Shown one piece after another: positions 8,277-17,760 of a stretch of DNA of 20,736 bases. This DNA comes from Stephanodiscus triporus (taxonomy: Eukaryota > Bacillariophyta > Thalassiosirophyceae > Thalassiosirales > Thalassiosiraceae), in the NCBI GenBank assembly GCA_036939755.1, contig JALLAZ010000665.1, positions 1 through 20,736 of the forward strand, in the 5' to 3' direction. Made by a program: the position numbers and the translations under genes. The notes beneath the pieces were generated by a model. The model made no database searches, was not told the DNA's origin, and worked only from the letters and a program-made list of their open reading frames with translations. How positions within the stretch are numbered: the first letter of the stretch is position 1; each line of letters opens with the position of its first letter.

Positions 8277-10217
8277 TTACGTCGTAGGAGTGATATTAGA
8301 AGTCGACTCTACCCTCTTTGGGGTATCAACTGTACTCGCCGTGTCTTCCTCACCCCTCAGTCCGACATGTTGCGTTCCACGCACCACGAAGTGCAATGGA
8401 TTATCGCGACAGATTTGTAATAAATGCTCTTTCCACTGCTTACGTTTGCCTTCTTCTTTCGGGAGGAAACTAAGGCGCTTTCCCACCCATGCCTGCAATT
8501 TCATTAGGGGGAACCATCCGTCGGGTCCCGCCTCCTTCCGCAACGCGTCGAGTACCACTCGTATCACTCTCTTCTCCGAGATTCCCCTTTTCGCCAAGGT
8601 GGCGGCGATGCCCCGTCCGACATCCGCCGGAGAGGCAGCCTCGGTCGAACGCGTAAGCGAGATAGATCCAGCGCTAAATTCGTCACCCGATGTTGATATT
8701 TCGGGAAAATTGGGCTGTTCGTCGAAGATCGACCTCACCTCCTCCCGCGTCAGCGGTCTCCATTTCCCCTCCGGCAACGAACCTATTTTTACGGGACCGA
8801 CGGAAGTCCGAACAAGTTCCACAACGTGCCATCCAAGCAACTCCCTGCACATCCGTCGTATTTGCCTCTTCTTGCCCTCTACCAAGACCAGGCGAATTTG
8901 ATCATCGTTCAACCACTGCGCTGCCAACAAGGGTTTCAAATGACCTCTGTCGCCAGCTAACCTGTTGCCCTGTTTCAGCAGCAAATTCAAATCCCTCGTG
9001 GGACGCGGGAGGCTTTTCAGGCCTATTTCGATCTCCCGAGCGGTGAGTTGAACCGCGGGTTGCACCCTGACAATGTACTCCTTCGGGATCTTGGATTCGG
9101 GCTCGATCAACCTCCGGGCCATGATCCCGGCGCGCGTGAATAGTATCACCCCCGTCGAATCGATATCGAGCCTGCCCGCGGGGGCGTATCCGGACAGCGT
9201 CTCGTCCACGTCGAGGCCGTTCTTCTCCCGCAACTCGTCCTCGTCGAGCGTTCGGCGTATGCGCTTCGGGATGGAATTCGCCTTCATGTCGAAGCCGCCG
9301 TACTTCCATCGATCGAATCGCAGGGCATCGCCGTCCCTGAAGTGGCGTTGCGCCTCGCCGTCGAAGTCGTCCACCAGGTGCATGTTCCGACGATGTAACA
9401 ACCGTACAGCGGGAACGTGTTGGTGCTCCTCCTGTCCCGAAACGTATCCCACGGGCTTGTTCAGCACGATCGTATCTCCCATAATTTCGTCCCACGGACG
9501 ATCGGGATAGGGAACGAATTCTTTAAGCCCCGAATCCCTCTCCGGGGGTGGGTCATCTCCCGCTCGTATTTCGACGTACCGTTCGCCAGGCGGTACCTTC
9601 ACCGCCGCGCCGTCCATCACAGGCTTGCCCCTCAGATATATGACCTCTTTCAGGCGTCTCAACGAGGAGGCGTCTTTTTCGCCGCATCTCTTTACCTCGT
9701 TCAGTATGTCGGCCGCCTCGCGTCGCGAACAAATTCCCAATTCGGACATGCGCTTCGATAAACGGACGGGCATCCCGAGATGGATTTCGATGTCGCTCTC
9801 GTCGGAGGCGACGCGCGCGTCGCGACCGTCGACGATCGGTTCGCCCCTCACGTAAATTACCTTCCTCGCCGCATCTTTCTCCTTGTTGTCGTCATTTGCC
9901 TCGCGTGCGTCCGTCGACGTCTCCGTCAGGATCCGTTCCGCGTCGACTCGATTGCATAAACCGAGTTCGGCCACGCGATCGGATAGTCGAACGGTCGCCC
10001 TCCCGACCATATTCGTCATTCTGTTCGAATTGCTTGGTTCGGCCGCCATCGCCATCATCGCCGCCTGTCGATAGGCGAACCGTTGTATAGTTGTGGCGAT
10101 TATTGGCGCCGTGGGCAACCCAAATAACGATGCCTTCATTTGGCACGGCATCGCATGGCGTCGTCGCGAACCCGTCGGCCGATGCCGAGAGAGCGCAATA
10201 AGGGCGGTGGAGCGCAT
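8277..10217 (-). CDS. RsuA/RluB-type pseudouridine synthase with two S4 domains
   Basis: This enzyme family isomerises uridine to pseudouridine in rRNA. The protein is 646 aa with no introns. Residues 1-70 are basic and Met/Ala-rich, likely an organelle presequence. Two S4 RNA-binding units follow: about 75-147 (VRLSDRVAELGLCNR to DIEIHLG) and about 150-219 (VRLSKRMSELGICSRREA to YVEIRAG). The catalytic domain spans about 248-470, beginning IVLNKPVGYVS; the catalytic aspartate is D351 in GRLDIDSTGVILFT. It continues through KEYIVRV and LVEGKKRQIRRMCRELLG, with ELVRTSVGPV near its end. Bacterial RsuA and RluB normally have one S4 unit. Residues about 480-646 form an unrecognised extension with a helical patch (LMKLQAWVGKRLSFLP). 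The target site cannot be told from sequence; plastid or mitochondrial large-subunit rRNA is plausible. The gene converges on Fpg-UNG with a 238-bp gap. Confidence 0.9.
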   Translation of the reverse strand: MRSTALIALSRHRPTGSRRRHAMPCQMKASLFGLPTAPIIATTIQRFAYRQAAMMAMAAEPSNSNRMTNMVGRATVRLSDRVAELGLCNRVDAERILTETSTDAREANDDNKEKDAARKVIYVRGEPIVDGRDARVASDESDIEIHLGMPVRLSKRMSELGICSRREAADILNEVKRCGEKDASSLRRLKEVIYLRGKPVMDGAAVKVPPGERYVEIRAGDDPPPERDSGLKEFVPYPDRPWDEIMGDTIVLNKPVGYVSGQEEHQHVPAVRLLHRRNMHLVDDFDGEAQRHFRDGDALRFDRWKYGGFDMKANSIPKRIRRTLDEDELREKNGLDVDETLSGYAPAGRLDIDSTGVILFTRAGIMARRLIEPESKIPKEYIVRVQPAVQLTAREIEIGLKSLPRPTRDLNLLLKQGNRLAGDRGHLKPLLAAQWLNDDQIRLVLVEGKKRQIRRMCRELLGWHVVELVRTSVGPVKIGSLPEGKWRPLTREEVRSIFDEQPNFPEISTSGDEFSAGSISLTRSTEAASPADVGRGIAATLAKRGISEKRVIRVVLDALRKEAGPDGWFPLMKLQAWVGKRLSFLPKEEGKRKQWKEHLLQICRDNPLHFVVRGTQHVGLRGEEDTASTVDTPKRVESTSNITPTT

Positions 10218-10359
10218 GACTCCGAACGTCGTAGAACTGACCTGATGATATCTCTCTCTATCTCTACTGATACTCGACTCAGAGGTTGGTGGTTGCTGCT
10301 AGTTCAATAGGCCATCCACCCCATAGTTCGGCCTGCCCAGTAGAAGTGCGCCTGGGGTA

Positions 10360-11240
10360 GTGCCCCGCGCGCTCAGACAAAAAAAAAATTCTATCCGAGC
10401 GCCCGGGAAGAGGCGCGTATCCGACCCCTCGGGAAGCTCGGCCCGGATAGCCGGGAACCATATTCGGGACATATTTCTCAACCTGCCGTCGTCGATGACG
10501 ACGACGTCGGTCGTCGCCGGCTGCAAGTTGCCATCATCGTCGTCGTCAAAACAGCGCACCCTGGACAGTTACAACCTCCTCGACGACGGCTGATCGTCGT
10601 CGTCCGCCGACGAGAAGCCGGCCGAGTGGTCGGATCGGATCGACCTCGCGAGGCGACGGGAAGAATTCGGGAAGATGATATCGCCGCTGTCGAGCACGAC
10701 CAGGCTCGAACGGTGGGGCATGGCCTGTCGTAGGGTGCTGAGGTTAACCTGCCTCACGGCGCTGTTGGCGGCGCTCGTGCCTGCGAACCTCGTGTTGGTC
10801 AACCTCGTTGGGACGCCGCCGTCGGAATCGGAGGAATTGGGTGGGGATGGGAGAGGAGGAGGAGGATCGATGACGGGGATGGATGCCATCGCCGGTCGCG
10901 AGGGAGGGGAAGAGGGGACGACGTTGTCATCGTCGTTGTCGTCGTCGTCGTATTCGCTGCTCCGCTGCCATCGTGCTGGGCGATTGAGTCCGCGGGTCCG
11001 ACGTATGTCAAGCTCGTGCAGTGGGCGTCGACGAGACACGACCTCTTCAGTCTGGAATTCGTGTCGCACTTCTCCATATTGCAGGACGAAACTCAAGGTC
11101 ACAAGTGGAGGGAGACGGAGGCGGCCCTCGTCCGCGCGTTCGGGAAGGATTGGAAGTGCACACGTTCGACGGTGTCATCGACGATGGCGATGGCGATGGC
11201 GGCGGCGCTGCGGCGGGGAGGGGCGCGCTGGGGGAATAGC
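10360..11240 (+). pseudogene. Broken 5' part of an ABC1/ADCK2-like kinase gene
   Basis: The diagnostic segment is AGPTYVKLVQWASTRHDLF (10992-11048). It matches the ADCK2/UbiB-family signature GPTYIKLGQWASTRRDLF and is followed by an LVRAFGKDW block typical of the same region. ABC1 atypical kinases act in coenzyme Q and lipid metabolism in mitochondria and plastids. The copy is damaged: the upstream frame has a TGA at 10591-10593 between LDSYNLLDDG and the Ser-rich continuation. The frame carrying RRVLRLTCLTALLAALVP must shift near a (CGT)n tract (about 10930-10952) to reach the signature, and it shifts again after 11150 (VHTFDGVIDDGD) before TAG at 11237-11239. The conserved nucleotide-binding segment that should follow is missing. 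The remnant ends about 100 bp before the retrotransposon tail. An intron could explain one shift but not the whole pattern. Confidence 0.65.
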
Positions 11241-11325
11241 AACGACGGAGCGGGGCCACGAACAGGGCAAGGCAGGGATGATTGCGCTCCTCCTCCGACT
11301 CCCCCGCGTTGGCGTCGGCGTCGGC

Positions 11326-11355
11326 TTCCATATGGAACTCAGAACAGAACAGAAC
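11326..11355. repeat. Palindrome plus (AGAAC)3, putative retroelement 3' junction
   Basis: Bases 11326-11337 (TTCCATATGGAA) are a perfect 12-bp palindrome. Three bases later AGAAC is repeated three times (11341-11355). On the element's coding strand this reads (GTTCT)3, a short tandem tail of the type that ends many non-LTR retrotransposons. I infer that the element joins host DNA here. Confidence 0.5.
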
Positions 11356-11573
11356 AACTTAGAAAATTAGGAAGATTATCGCTACTACCTAGACCAGTTT
11401 AACCAATTGGAGTCTTTATACGCCGTATGCACGGGTGCAAAACAGCGTTGCAGTCGGAACCGCGGAGAGAGGGCTCTCTCCTTCCAGGATTTCGTATCCC
11501 TGGGAATTGTTCGGCCCATACTAGATGGCGCTGAACATATGCATTCGATGTGTGTGCACTCTGTAATTGCCCC

Positions 11574-12974
11574 TTACCCTACCGTGGTGCCGCGCCTGCG
11601 GCGCTGTGATGTATCCCCTGCTGTTGTGCGTCCGCGCCCGCGGCGAGGTAGTGTGGCGTCCCCATGTCGTACTACCCCGCCCGTGGTCTCGCCAAAATCC
11701 CCGCCCCATGATGCCTCCGCGCCCGCTGCGTCGTGGTCAGACCCCTGCCGAGGTGCCACCACGCCCGCGGTCATCATCTGTGTTGTCGCGTTGGGTGTGC
11801 CCTGCGCCGCGGCCCGCAGGCGGCACGCCTCCCTTGCTGCCTGAATTGCCAGAATCCAGTACTCCTGCTGTTCGCCATTCGTTGTCACAAGTTCGTCAAA
11901 ATTACATTCTAGAAGAAACTTATCCTCCTCCTCCAGCCCTTCGTCGCCTAGAGCGAGTTGATGCTCTATTTCCTTCAGCATGTCCGCCTTGTGTGCCGAT
12001 ATCAGTGTGCCTGTCGACCGGTCATGCACTAGGACGCACCTGTAGATCCACTGACCGTGTGTCACCTGAAGGAGCTGCGTGATTAGTCCGGATATCCATT
12101 TTGCAACCGGGCGTGTCGACTGATGTTGCATTAGGTACACACTCTGGACCGCGGACAGTTGCGTGGACAGCATTCCCACCATATACAGGTCCCATCCAAT
12201 AATATCCTGGGAGCGCGCTAGGTCGTGCAGAATCGGTGGGAGATCAAGAGAGATGGCACAGTCGAGGCAGGATACCGTCCCACGCCCCCGTGTGTATTTG
12301 AGAAGCATGGCGTGGAGGTCTGGGTGGGTAGTGTTAGTGCCCATCCATAAGTCCAACTCATCCGTCGACTGGGCAAAGGCCGCTGACCGTCCGACCTCGG
12401 GGCACCGTGCGATGTGGGGACATGTCTCCTTGCACGTATCACAGCTCGGACATCTGTTACATCGCCCATCCTGATGCGAAAGGAACGACATAGTCCCCGC
12501 AATCCTGTTCACATGTTTAGCCGCCCACAGTTGGAATAGCCGTGGCAGCGCCGTGAGTGTGCGATGGAGGGACCACCAGTCTGTCTCGTCAAACTGCTCG
12601 TGCGAGATTATTCCTTTAGAGTGGTAATATGTCCTAGCGAGCTGACGTTGGGCCCAAAATCGGAGTGTGTCGCCCGTGTCGGAGGTGAGCTTCCCCCCAT
12701 TGACGAACATCCCGATAGTTTCCAATGGGAACATCCGCTCTGGCCTGTCGCTGCCGGTCCCATCAAGAACTATTCGCTGTTTTGCCGTGTGATCGCAAAT
12801 GCAGTTAAGTTGTGCTCTCCTGCTGAGCTGTTTGAACGACTTGGCTTCGTCTTGATGCGCCCTGACGTGTCGGTAATGTATCGTGAAGGATAGGCTGCGA
12901 CAGTGAACCAATATGTTCTTAAGGATGTCGGAGTGCTTGCAACGGGAAGGGATCCTATAAGGCGGGAGGTCCGT
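11574..12974 (-). CDS. Retrotransposon ORF2, C-terminal part (shifted frame)
   Basis: This frame continues ORF2 after the 14-bp duplication. It begins TDLPPYRIPSR, carries the end of RNase H (HYRHVRAHQDE, with the family's final H and D), then a long helical region with WWSLHRTLTALPRLFQLW. A Cys/His cluster follows (C-x2-C-x2-C-x2-C-x3-C-x2-H-x3-C in CNRCPSCDTCKETCPHIARC), a likely nucleic-acid-binding finger of the kind seen at LINE ORF2 C-termini. After it comes WISGLITQLLQVTHGQWIYR, and the protein ends in an Ala/Gly/Arg-rich tail with TAA at 11574. It has no start of its own and would be made only if the upstream frame were rejoined or shifted. Confidence 0.8.
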   Translation of the reverse strand, partial: TDLPPYRIPSRCKHSDILKNILVHCRSLSFTIHYRHVRAHQDEAKSFKQLSRRAQLNCICDHTAKQRIVLDGTGSDRPERMFPLETIGMFVNGGKLTSDTGDTLRFWAQRQLARTYYHSKGIISHEQFDETDWWSLHRTLTALPRLFQLWAAKHVNRIAGTMSFLSHQDGRCNRCPSCDTCKETCPHIARCPEVGRSAAFAQSTDELDLWMGTNTTHPDLHAMLLKYTRGRGTVSCLDCAISLDLPPILHDLARSQDIIGWDLYMVGMLSTQLSAVQSVYLMQHQSTRPVAKWISGLITQLLQVTHGQWIYRCVLVHDRSTGTLISAHKADMLKEIEHQLALGDEGLEEEDKFLLECNFDELVTTNGEQQEYWILAIQAAREACRLRAAAQGTPNATTQMMTAGVVAPRQGSDHDAAGAEASWGGDFGETTGGVVRHGDATLPRRGRGRTTAGDTSQRRRRGTTVG

Positions 12975-12990
12975 CAAGGGAGGTCCGTCA
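12964..12990. repeat. 14-bp tandem duplication that breaks ORF2
   Basis: GGGAGGTCCGTCA occurs at 12964-12976 and 12978-12990, a period of 14. On the coding strand both copies encode TDLP, in two different frames. The first-frame stop TGA is at 12974-12976. Because 14 is not a multiple of three, the duplication alone accounts for the frame break inside RNase H. Confidence 0.92.
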
Positions 12991-15900
12991 CCCGTCGTAA
13001 TGCGCCTAAACAATCTGATACCACCTCCACGCACCCGGCGTTGCCGCCGTGCGCTATGTCTACACTCCTCAGAATTAGGTGGATGGCCATCAAGCCTAAC
13101 AACTCCCCTCGATACGCGTTCGCCACCCTCGAAGATTCGGAGAATGACCCAATCATACGGCCACGTCCTTTTGTGCATTCCAGCACAAAGGCCGCCGAGC
13201 ACAGGTTCGGGTACTGCTCTCGGATGAATGAACCGTCCGTAACCGCCAAGAGGGACCCATCCGATATGGCGTCGTTAATCCAACCGTGCTCCCCGGTGAT
13301 GGAGATATTATCCCACAGCCATGTGTTGCCCCATGACTGGAGTACGTCCATGAAATTGCGCGGGGGAGGACTCGAGATGACTGCCTGAGCCACCGATGTC
13401 AATCGCCATCCTCCTTGCACCTGCCCAGCATGAGTCGGTTCCACCGAGCAAATCCTCCCGCTGCGCGTGGATGGCCGTGTCTCAGAATAGTAGAATCTGT
13501 TCGGTTTGCGTCCTGCCCGAAAAACATCCTCTGATTTGTTATCCGCGTTCTTTCTGCATAGGCATCCGGACTCCTCGTCCCATCTCCACTCCCATATCCT
13601 ATGCGGGGATGCGGTGCATGCTCCTACTCGAGTCCCCGCGTTCCGACTTGGACACAATGCCAATATTGCGTCCCGCCATATCTGGAAGTCGGCGGCCGTC
13701 GGTTGCTCCGTTGGCCACCTCAAGTGTGATCTATTCCGATGTGTCCGTGGCCGGCCCAGCACCTCGGGGTCTATCTTGCTGCCCGACGCTGTCAGTATAT
13801 CCGTGAAGAATAGCGCCTGCCAATATACTCGTACCCGATTGAGCCGGAGTAGTATATCTCGCGGGTATCCCTTCTCTACAAACACCTGCATAAGGTAGCG
13901 GTCTCCCACCCGCTGGTTGTCGATGACGCCATCTGCAATGAGTGTCCGTATACCAAACATGGATAGTTTTTCCCAGAGCATTTTCATCCACGAGTGAGTC
14001 GAGAGGAAGCTATACTTCTCGTATGATTCCTGCAGGGGCTGGGCGGATATCCCTAATTCCAGCAGGAAGAGCGAGTAACTGGCTCGCATAAATCTCCCCG
14101 TTGCAGTGTCGCATCCATAGTGCATAAGGAGCTTGTTCGACATCGCCACCAGTGCTTCCACGCCCAGGTGTGGCAGCCCGATCCCGAAAAAGCCTGGTGC
14201 GATGGTCCGACTCTCTACAGTTGCTGTTCGTACCACTCCACCAAGAGGTAGAATCTGGTAGTACTGTTTTCTCATCGCCTCTTTAAGTTCATCAAAGCTA
14301 GCCGTTGAGCTACAGAGACCGTAAGTGATTCTTGGAACCAGTTGGAATCTGAGCGAAAACCAAACATTACGGCGATGTAATCTGCCGTTCCGCACATCGT
14401 TTACCCACTGCTGTACCTTATCCTGCATCATCATTATCGCGGCGCGGCTGTTTCCATCGGGGCTTGTCATCGCCCCCAGTGTCTTCTCTGCGTGTTCCAC
14501 CGCCTTGTGTGTGATCCCTGCTGAGCCTCCTCCCGGCAGTGGTACACTGATTCCTAAATCTGTCCTTGATTCGTTTGAGGCATACTTCCACGCACCGTTT
14601 ATCCATTCAAACGAGATAATTGAATAGAAGCATTTTGCCGGCTGTAGGGCCCCTCCTGTTGCAATCAGTAAGTTCCCCCAGCTATGGACGCTTGCCTGGA
14701 TGTGCTCATGGACCTCGTCTACGCTCTCGTCCCTTGTCAGGTCGATGTGGAGGATGTCCGTGTCATCTACATACAAAATTGCCGAAAGGTGTCGTTCCAG
14801 CTTTGTCACCGGGCAAATGAATTTTGCCCCGTGGCCCTTTTTGCCGTGGGCGCTGAGAATGCAGATGCTGATGACAGCCCATCCTGCTGGCGATGCTCCG
14901 TTTCCTTGGCACATCCCCTGTGTCTTAATGCTGACGCCTCCACCCGCGAAGTTGGTCGAGTCCCCGAATCCTGTCCGTAGAAAGAATTTCATATTTTCTA
15001 TCGTGCTAAGCATCGATTCTGTTGCCGCACTTGGCACGCCGAACGCTTGAAAAACAAGGGAGGCCATCGCGTGAGCTATCCTGTCATAACAGTTGGAGGC
15101 GTCGACGGAAGCTATCGCGGCTGGGACCCGTGCCTGTCTCGCGAGGTCACAGAAGAGAGTCTTGCTCAAAGTGCCATCGTCCGCCATTCTGTTGCGTTCA
15201 CTGAAGATCTCCTCTGGCATGAGATTGTACCGACGTGCATTCTCCATCATCCTGTTGCCGTAAATGATTTTGTTGGTAGCATTGAAGTCTGCCTCCATTA
15301 ATAAGATCGCACGTAGCTTGGTTACCAAGGTGACCCCGAGTGTTTTCTCCAGCATTACAGAAAGTCCCCGTGACCACCGCTCGAGTTGGATAGCGTGGGC
15401 GATGACTACCGTTACCCGAGCCGCGTGATAGTATGAGATAATGTCCGACGTGCTCCCCACCACGTAATGGCCAAAGTGAAGGCCCGACTCTGACGATGAT
15501 GTCTCCTCGTTGACTACTTGCCAGTATCGTTTCCACTGTTGCGGGGTGATACATATTGCTACTGAATCCTTCGGGACGCGCCGGCGGATTTCAGCTACCT
15601 CTGCGAATAGTTCCACTGTGGCTCGATCAGTTCCTGCGGGTGCTACATATGTACCATTTAGGACCTCCTTGCCGGCCGTTGTGTTGGATGTGTACCCGAA
15701 CTCCTCAAACAGGTCGCCGTTACAGATGGGGGCCTCCCCAGCCATTGTGAACCTCTTGTTGTGGATCTCAGAGAATATCGTCTGCTCCACAGGCTCTCGT
15801 GCCGTGTGTTCGACTATAGCCCCACCCGGCCCTTCTGCCTGAATTGTAGTTGCGCTTCTGGTGCGTTTCTTCCCAGTGCAGTAGTTCAAGCGGCGCCAGA

Positions 15901-17701
15901 AATTCCGCTGTTTCTCCCGCTGGATGATGGCGCTGATCCTATTGATGGCTTCTTCATCCTCCTTTTCTTGCGCCAACCGGAGCCGCTCATTCAGATGCTT
16001 CTGGCGAAAGCGTTTCCCGTGTTCCTGATAGAAACCGCATTCCCGTTTGCATTCCTTCAACCGGTCATAGATCTCCGCGATGGGCATGGTGAGAGGGTTG
16101 GGGATATTGCATCTCCGCGCGGCACGCTTCAAGTTCCCCCTGTTCTTCACCCTTCCTTTGTGATACCGGAGGAGAGAGTAGTAGACCTGTACTCTCCTGA
16201 TCCAGATCGCAGCCTCCGGCGAAAACGGAATACGGCAAGACTTAATCTTGCGGCATATCTTCTCTGCGTGTCGCATGTATGTCTTCCCCTCCTCGTCGAT
16301 GATAATCACCCTCCGTGCCCTCTCCTCGGCGGTGTAATCCCCCGTGTGTACCTCGTGCAATCGCTCGATGAGGCGATGTTGGATGATATTGCTTTCCAAA
16401 CTCGTTATGTAGGCTTTACCACATCCCGGTATCCGGCTGTTCAGACGCCTACTGTCTGGGCGGACTATTCGTACAGGGTTGATTCCGACCAAAGATTCAA
16501 GCGGGATGTCAAGGATAAAAGCGCGGTGATCCCCCACTCCATATCCAAATGGCATCACACACGCGTTGCTTATGTCCAGGTCTGTTGACGCCCATACACC
16601 GTCGATTGGTTGCGACCCCCGGAAGAACGTTGCGCCCGTCTGCGCCCCTGTTGTGTCGAGGATGACCTCCCTCAAATTCAGCCCCTCCCTGTCGCTGAGC
16701 GTTTTCCCGAGGGTCCCGTCATAGACGTGCTCATTGTGGTCCATGAACAGGACAATCCTTTCTCCGGCGGCCCTCCATGACTTAATAGCAGCTGTGAGAT
16801 GGCGTAGGAATAGTGTCCGCGGACATGTTAGGTCATGTTTTTTCATAATGAAGTACCGGCGTTGCTGTTGGTACGTCGTGCCTGAGTTGGCCTTCCCGCT
16901 TTTGCAAGGGTTGTACGCCGTGATAAGTCGTGTCATGTGACCGTCTGAACCCCCCAGCAGTATCCAGCTCCAGCGACCTAAACCCTCCTCATCTTTTCCC
17001 ACCTTCCGGATATATCCCGTTGCGTCTCCGAAACATATCGCGCCTGTCCCGCCTTCCTGCACCCTCCCCGCCTGTTGCCACTCGTGGACGTTGTGCGCGG
17101 CGACGGCCGTGCAGGCTATCTCCCTTTGAAACATCTGCTTAAAATCGTTGACGTTGGACTTATGGCGTAGATTCAGACGATGTTCGCAATATAGGAGGCA
17201 GTCGATGTCTAAGTCCTCCTTTATGTCCAATGCTTTCGCGATCTTCCGATTTCCACCGATCTTATTGTTGAACCCGTTGGCGTTCTCACACAGCATCCTG
17301 AAGATCCCTGCTTGCTTGCTGTTGGGTGCCACGCCGTGTATCTGTAGGAGGCCTTCCCCCACCGCCTCTAACACTCGCGCATGTTCCTCGGCCCTGGTCT
17401 CCCCCCTGGCCTGGTCCCCGTCCTCCTTCCCGTCGAACTCCTCCTTCATTTCCCGAATAATTGCTTCCATCTCTCCCTCCTGTAATCTCCCTTGTTTTCG
17501 AAACCGATCTGCTCGTATCCTCAAATGTTCCATAATTGTTTTGTGTTCTGTTTTTTTGAATTTTCCGTTAGTGCAGTTATCTTTTATGTTCTTACATGTA
17601 ATAAGTAGTTGTCGTTGCCGACTGGCAGATGCCTCTCTACGATATGATGCTGTACGTTGCTGGTTCCTTCTGCGTCGTGAAGTTACCTGCCCACTTGACA
17701 A
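12974..17701 (-). CDS. Retrotransposon ORF2: endonuclease, reverse transcriptase, RNase H (5' part)
   Basis: This frame encodes up to 1,575 aa. Numbering from the TTG at 17701, residues about 133-398 are an EEP/APE-type endonuclease with all key residues: ENANG, YCEHR (E173), DHNEH (D321, N323), PIDGVW (D367) and GDHR (D391, H392). It nicks target DNA to prime reverse transcription. The reverse transcriptase covers about 760-1020: motif A IASVDASNCYD (D867), motif B GMCQGNGASPAGW, motif C YVDD (977-980). RNase H begins near 1485 with TDGS (D1489), then RGELLGL and SDCLGAL, and is cut by the TGA at 12974-12976. The frame has no ATG until 17533 (residue 57) and is open back to about 17776, overlapping the end of ORF1; the true start is therefore unsure. 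The N-terminus is strongly basic. Confidence 0.9.
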   Translation of the reverse strand: MSSGQVTSRRRRNQQRTASYRREASASRQRQLLITCKNIKDNCTNGKFKKTEHKTIMEHLRIRADRFRKQGRLQEGEMEAIIREMKEEFDGKEDGDQARGETRAEEHARVLEAVGEGLLQIHGVAPNSKQAGIFRMLCENANGFNNKIGGNRKIAKALDIKEDLDIDCLLYCEHRLNLRHKSNVNDFKQMFQREIACTAVAAHNVHEWQQAGRVQEGGTGAICFGDATGYIRKVGKDEEGLGRWSWILLGGSDGHMTRLITAYNPCKSGKANSGTTYQQQRRYFIMKKHDLTCPRTLFLRHLTAAIKSWRAAGERIVLFMDHNEHVYDGTLGKTLSDREGLNLREVILDTTGAQTGATFFRGSQPIDGVWASTDLDISNACVMPFGYGVGDHRAFILDIPLESLVGINPVRIVRPDSRRLNSRIPGCGKAYITSLESNIIQHRLIERLHEVHTGDYTAEERARRVIIIDEEGKTYMRHAEKICRKIKSCRIPFSPEAAIWIRRVQVYYSLLRYHKGRVKNRGNLKRAARRCNIPNPLTMPIAEIYDRLKECKRECGFYQEHGKRFRQKHLNERLRLAQEKEDEEAINRISAIIQREKQRNFWRRLNYCTGKKRTRSATTIQAEGPGGAIVEHTAREPVEQTIFSEIHNKRFTMAGEAPICNGDLFEEFGYTSNTTAGKEVLNGTYVAPAGTDRATVELFAEVAEIRRRVPKDSVAICITPQQWKRYWQVVNEETSSSESGLHFGHYVVGSTSDIISYYHAARVTVVIAHAIQLERWSRGLSVMLEKTLGVTLVTKLRAILLMEADFNATNKIIYGNRMMENARRYNLMPEEIFSERNRMADDGTLSKTLFCDLARQARVPAAIASVDASNCYDRIAHAMASLVFQAFGVPSAATESMLSTIENMKFFLRTGFGDSTNFAGGGVSIKTQGMCQGNGASPAGWAVISICILSAHGKKGHGAKFICPVTKLERHLSAILYVDDTDILHIDLTRDESVDEVHEHIQASVHSWGNLLIATGGALQPAKCFYSIISFEWINGAWKYASNESRTDLGISVPLPGGGSAGITHKAVEHAEKTLGAMTSPDGNSRAAIMMMQDKVQQWVNDVRNGRLHRRNVWFSLRFQLVPRITYGLCSSTASFDELKEAMRKQYYQILPLGGVVRTATVESRTIAPGFFGIGLPHLGVEALVAMSNKLLMHYGCDTATGRFMRASYSLFLLELGISAQPLQESYEKYSFLSTHSWMKMLWEKLSMFGIRTLIADGVIDNQRVGDRYLMQVFVEKGYPRDILLRLNRVRVYWQALFFTDILTASGSKIDPEVLGRPRTHRNRSHLRWPTEQPTAADFQIWRDAILALCPSRNAGTRVGACTASPHRIWEWRWDEESGCLCRKNADNKSEDVFRAGRKPNRFYYSETRPSTRSGRICSVEPTHAGQVQGGWRLTSVAQAVISSPPPRNFMDVLQSWGNTWLWDNISITGEHGWINDAISDGSLLAVTDGSFIREQYPNLCSAAFVLECTKGRGRMIGSFSESSRVANAYRGELLGLMAIHLILRSVDIAHGGNAGCVEVVSDCLGALRRVTDLP

Positions 17702-17760
17702 TCCACTCGACGCTGTGCGAGACCCTCCTCCCGTGGATGCAGAGGAGCGGTCATTGGTGA

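Noticed and set aside
10379..10388. Run of 10 A as a retroposed poly(A) tail
   Set aside because: Short, and it lies on the plus strand upstream of the ADCK2-like remnant without a recognisable retrogene end or target duplication.
10917..10952. CGT-rich trinucleotide tract as a regulatory or CRISPR-like repeat
   Set aside because: A simple microsatellite within a coding remnant; there are no spacers and no conserved repeat unit longer than three bases.
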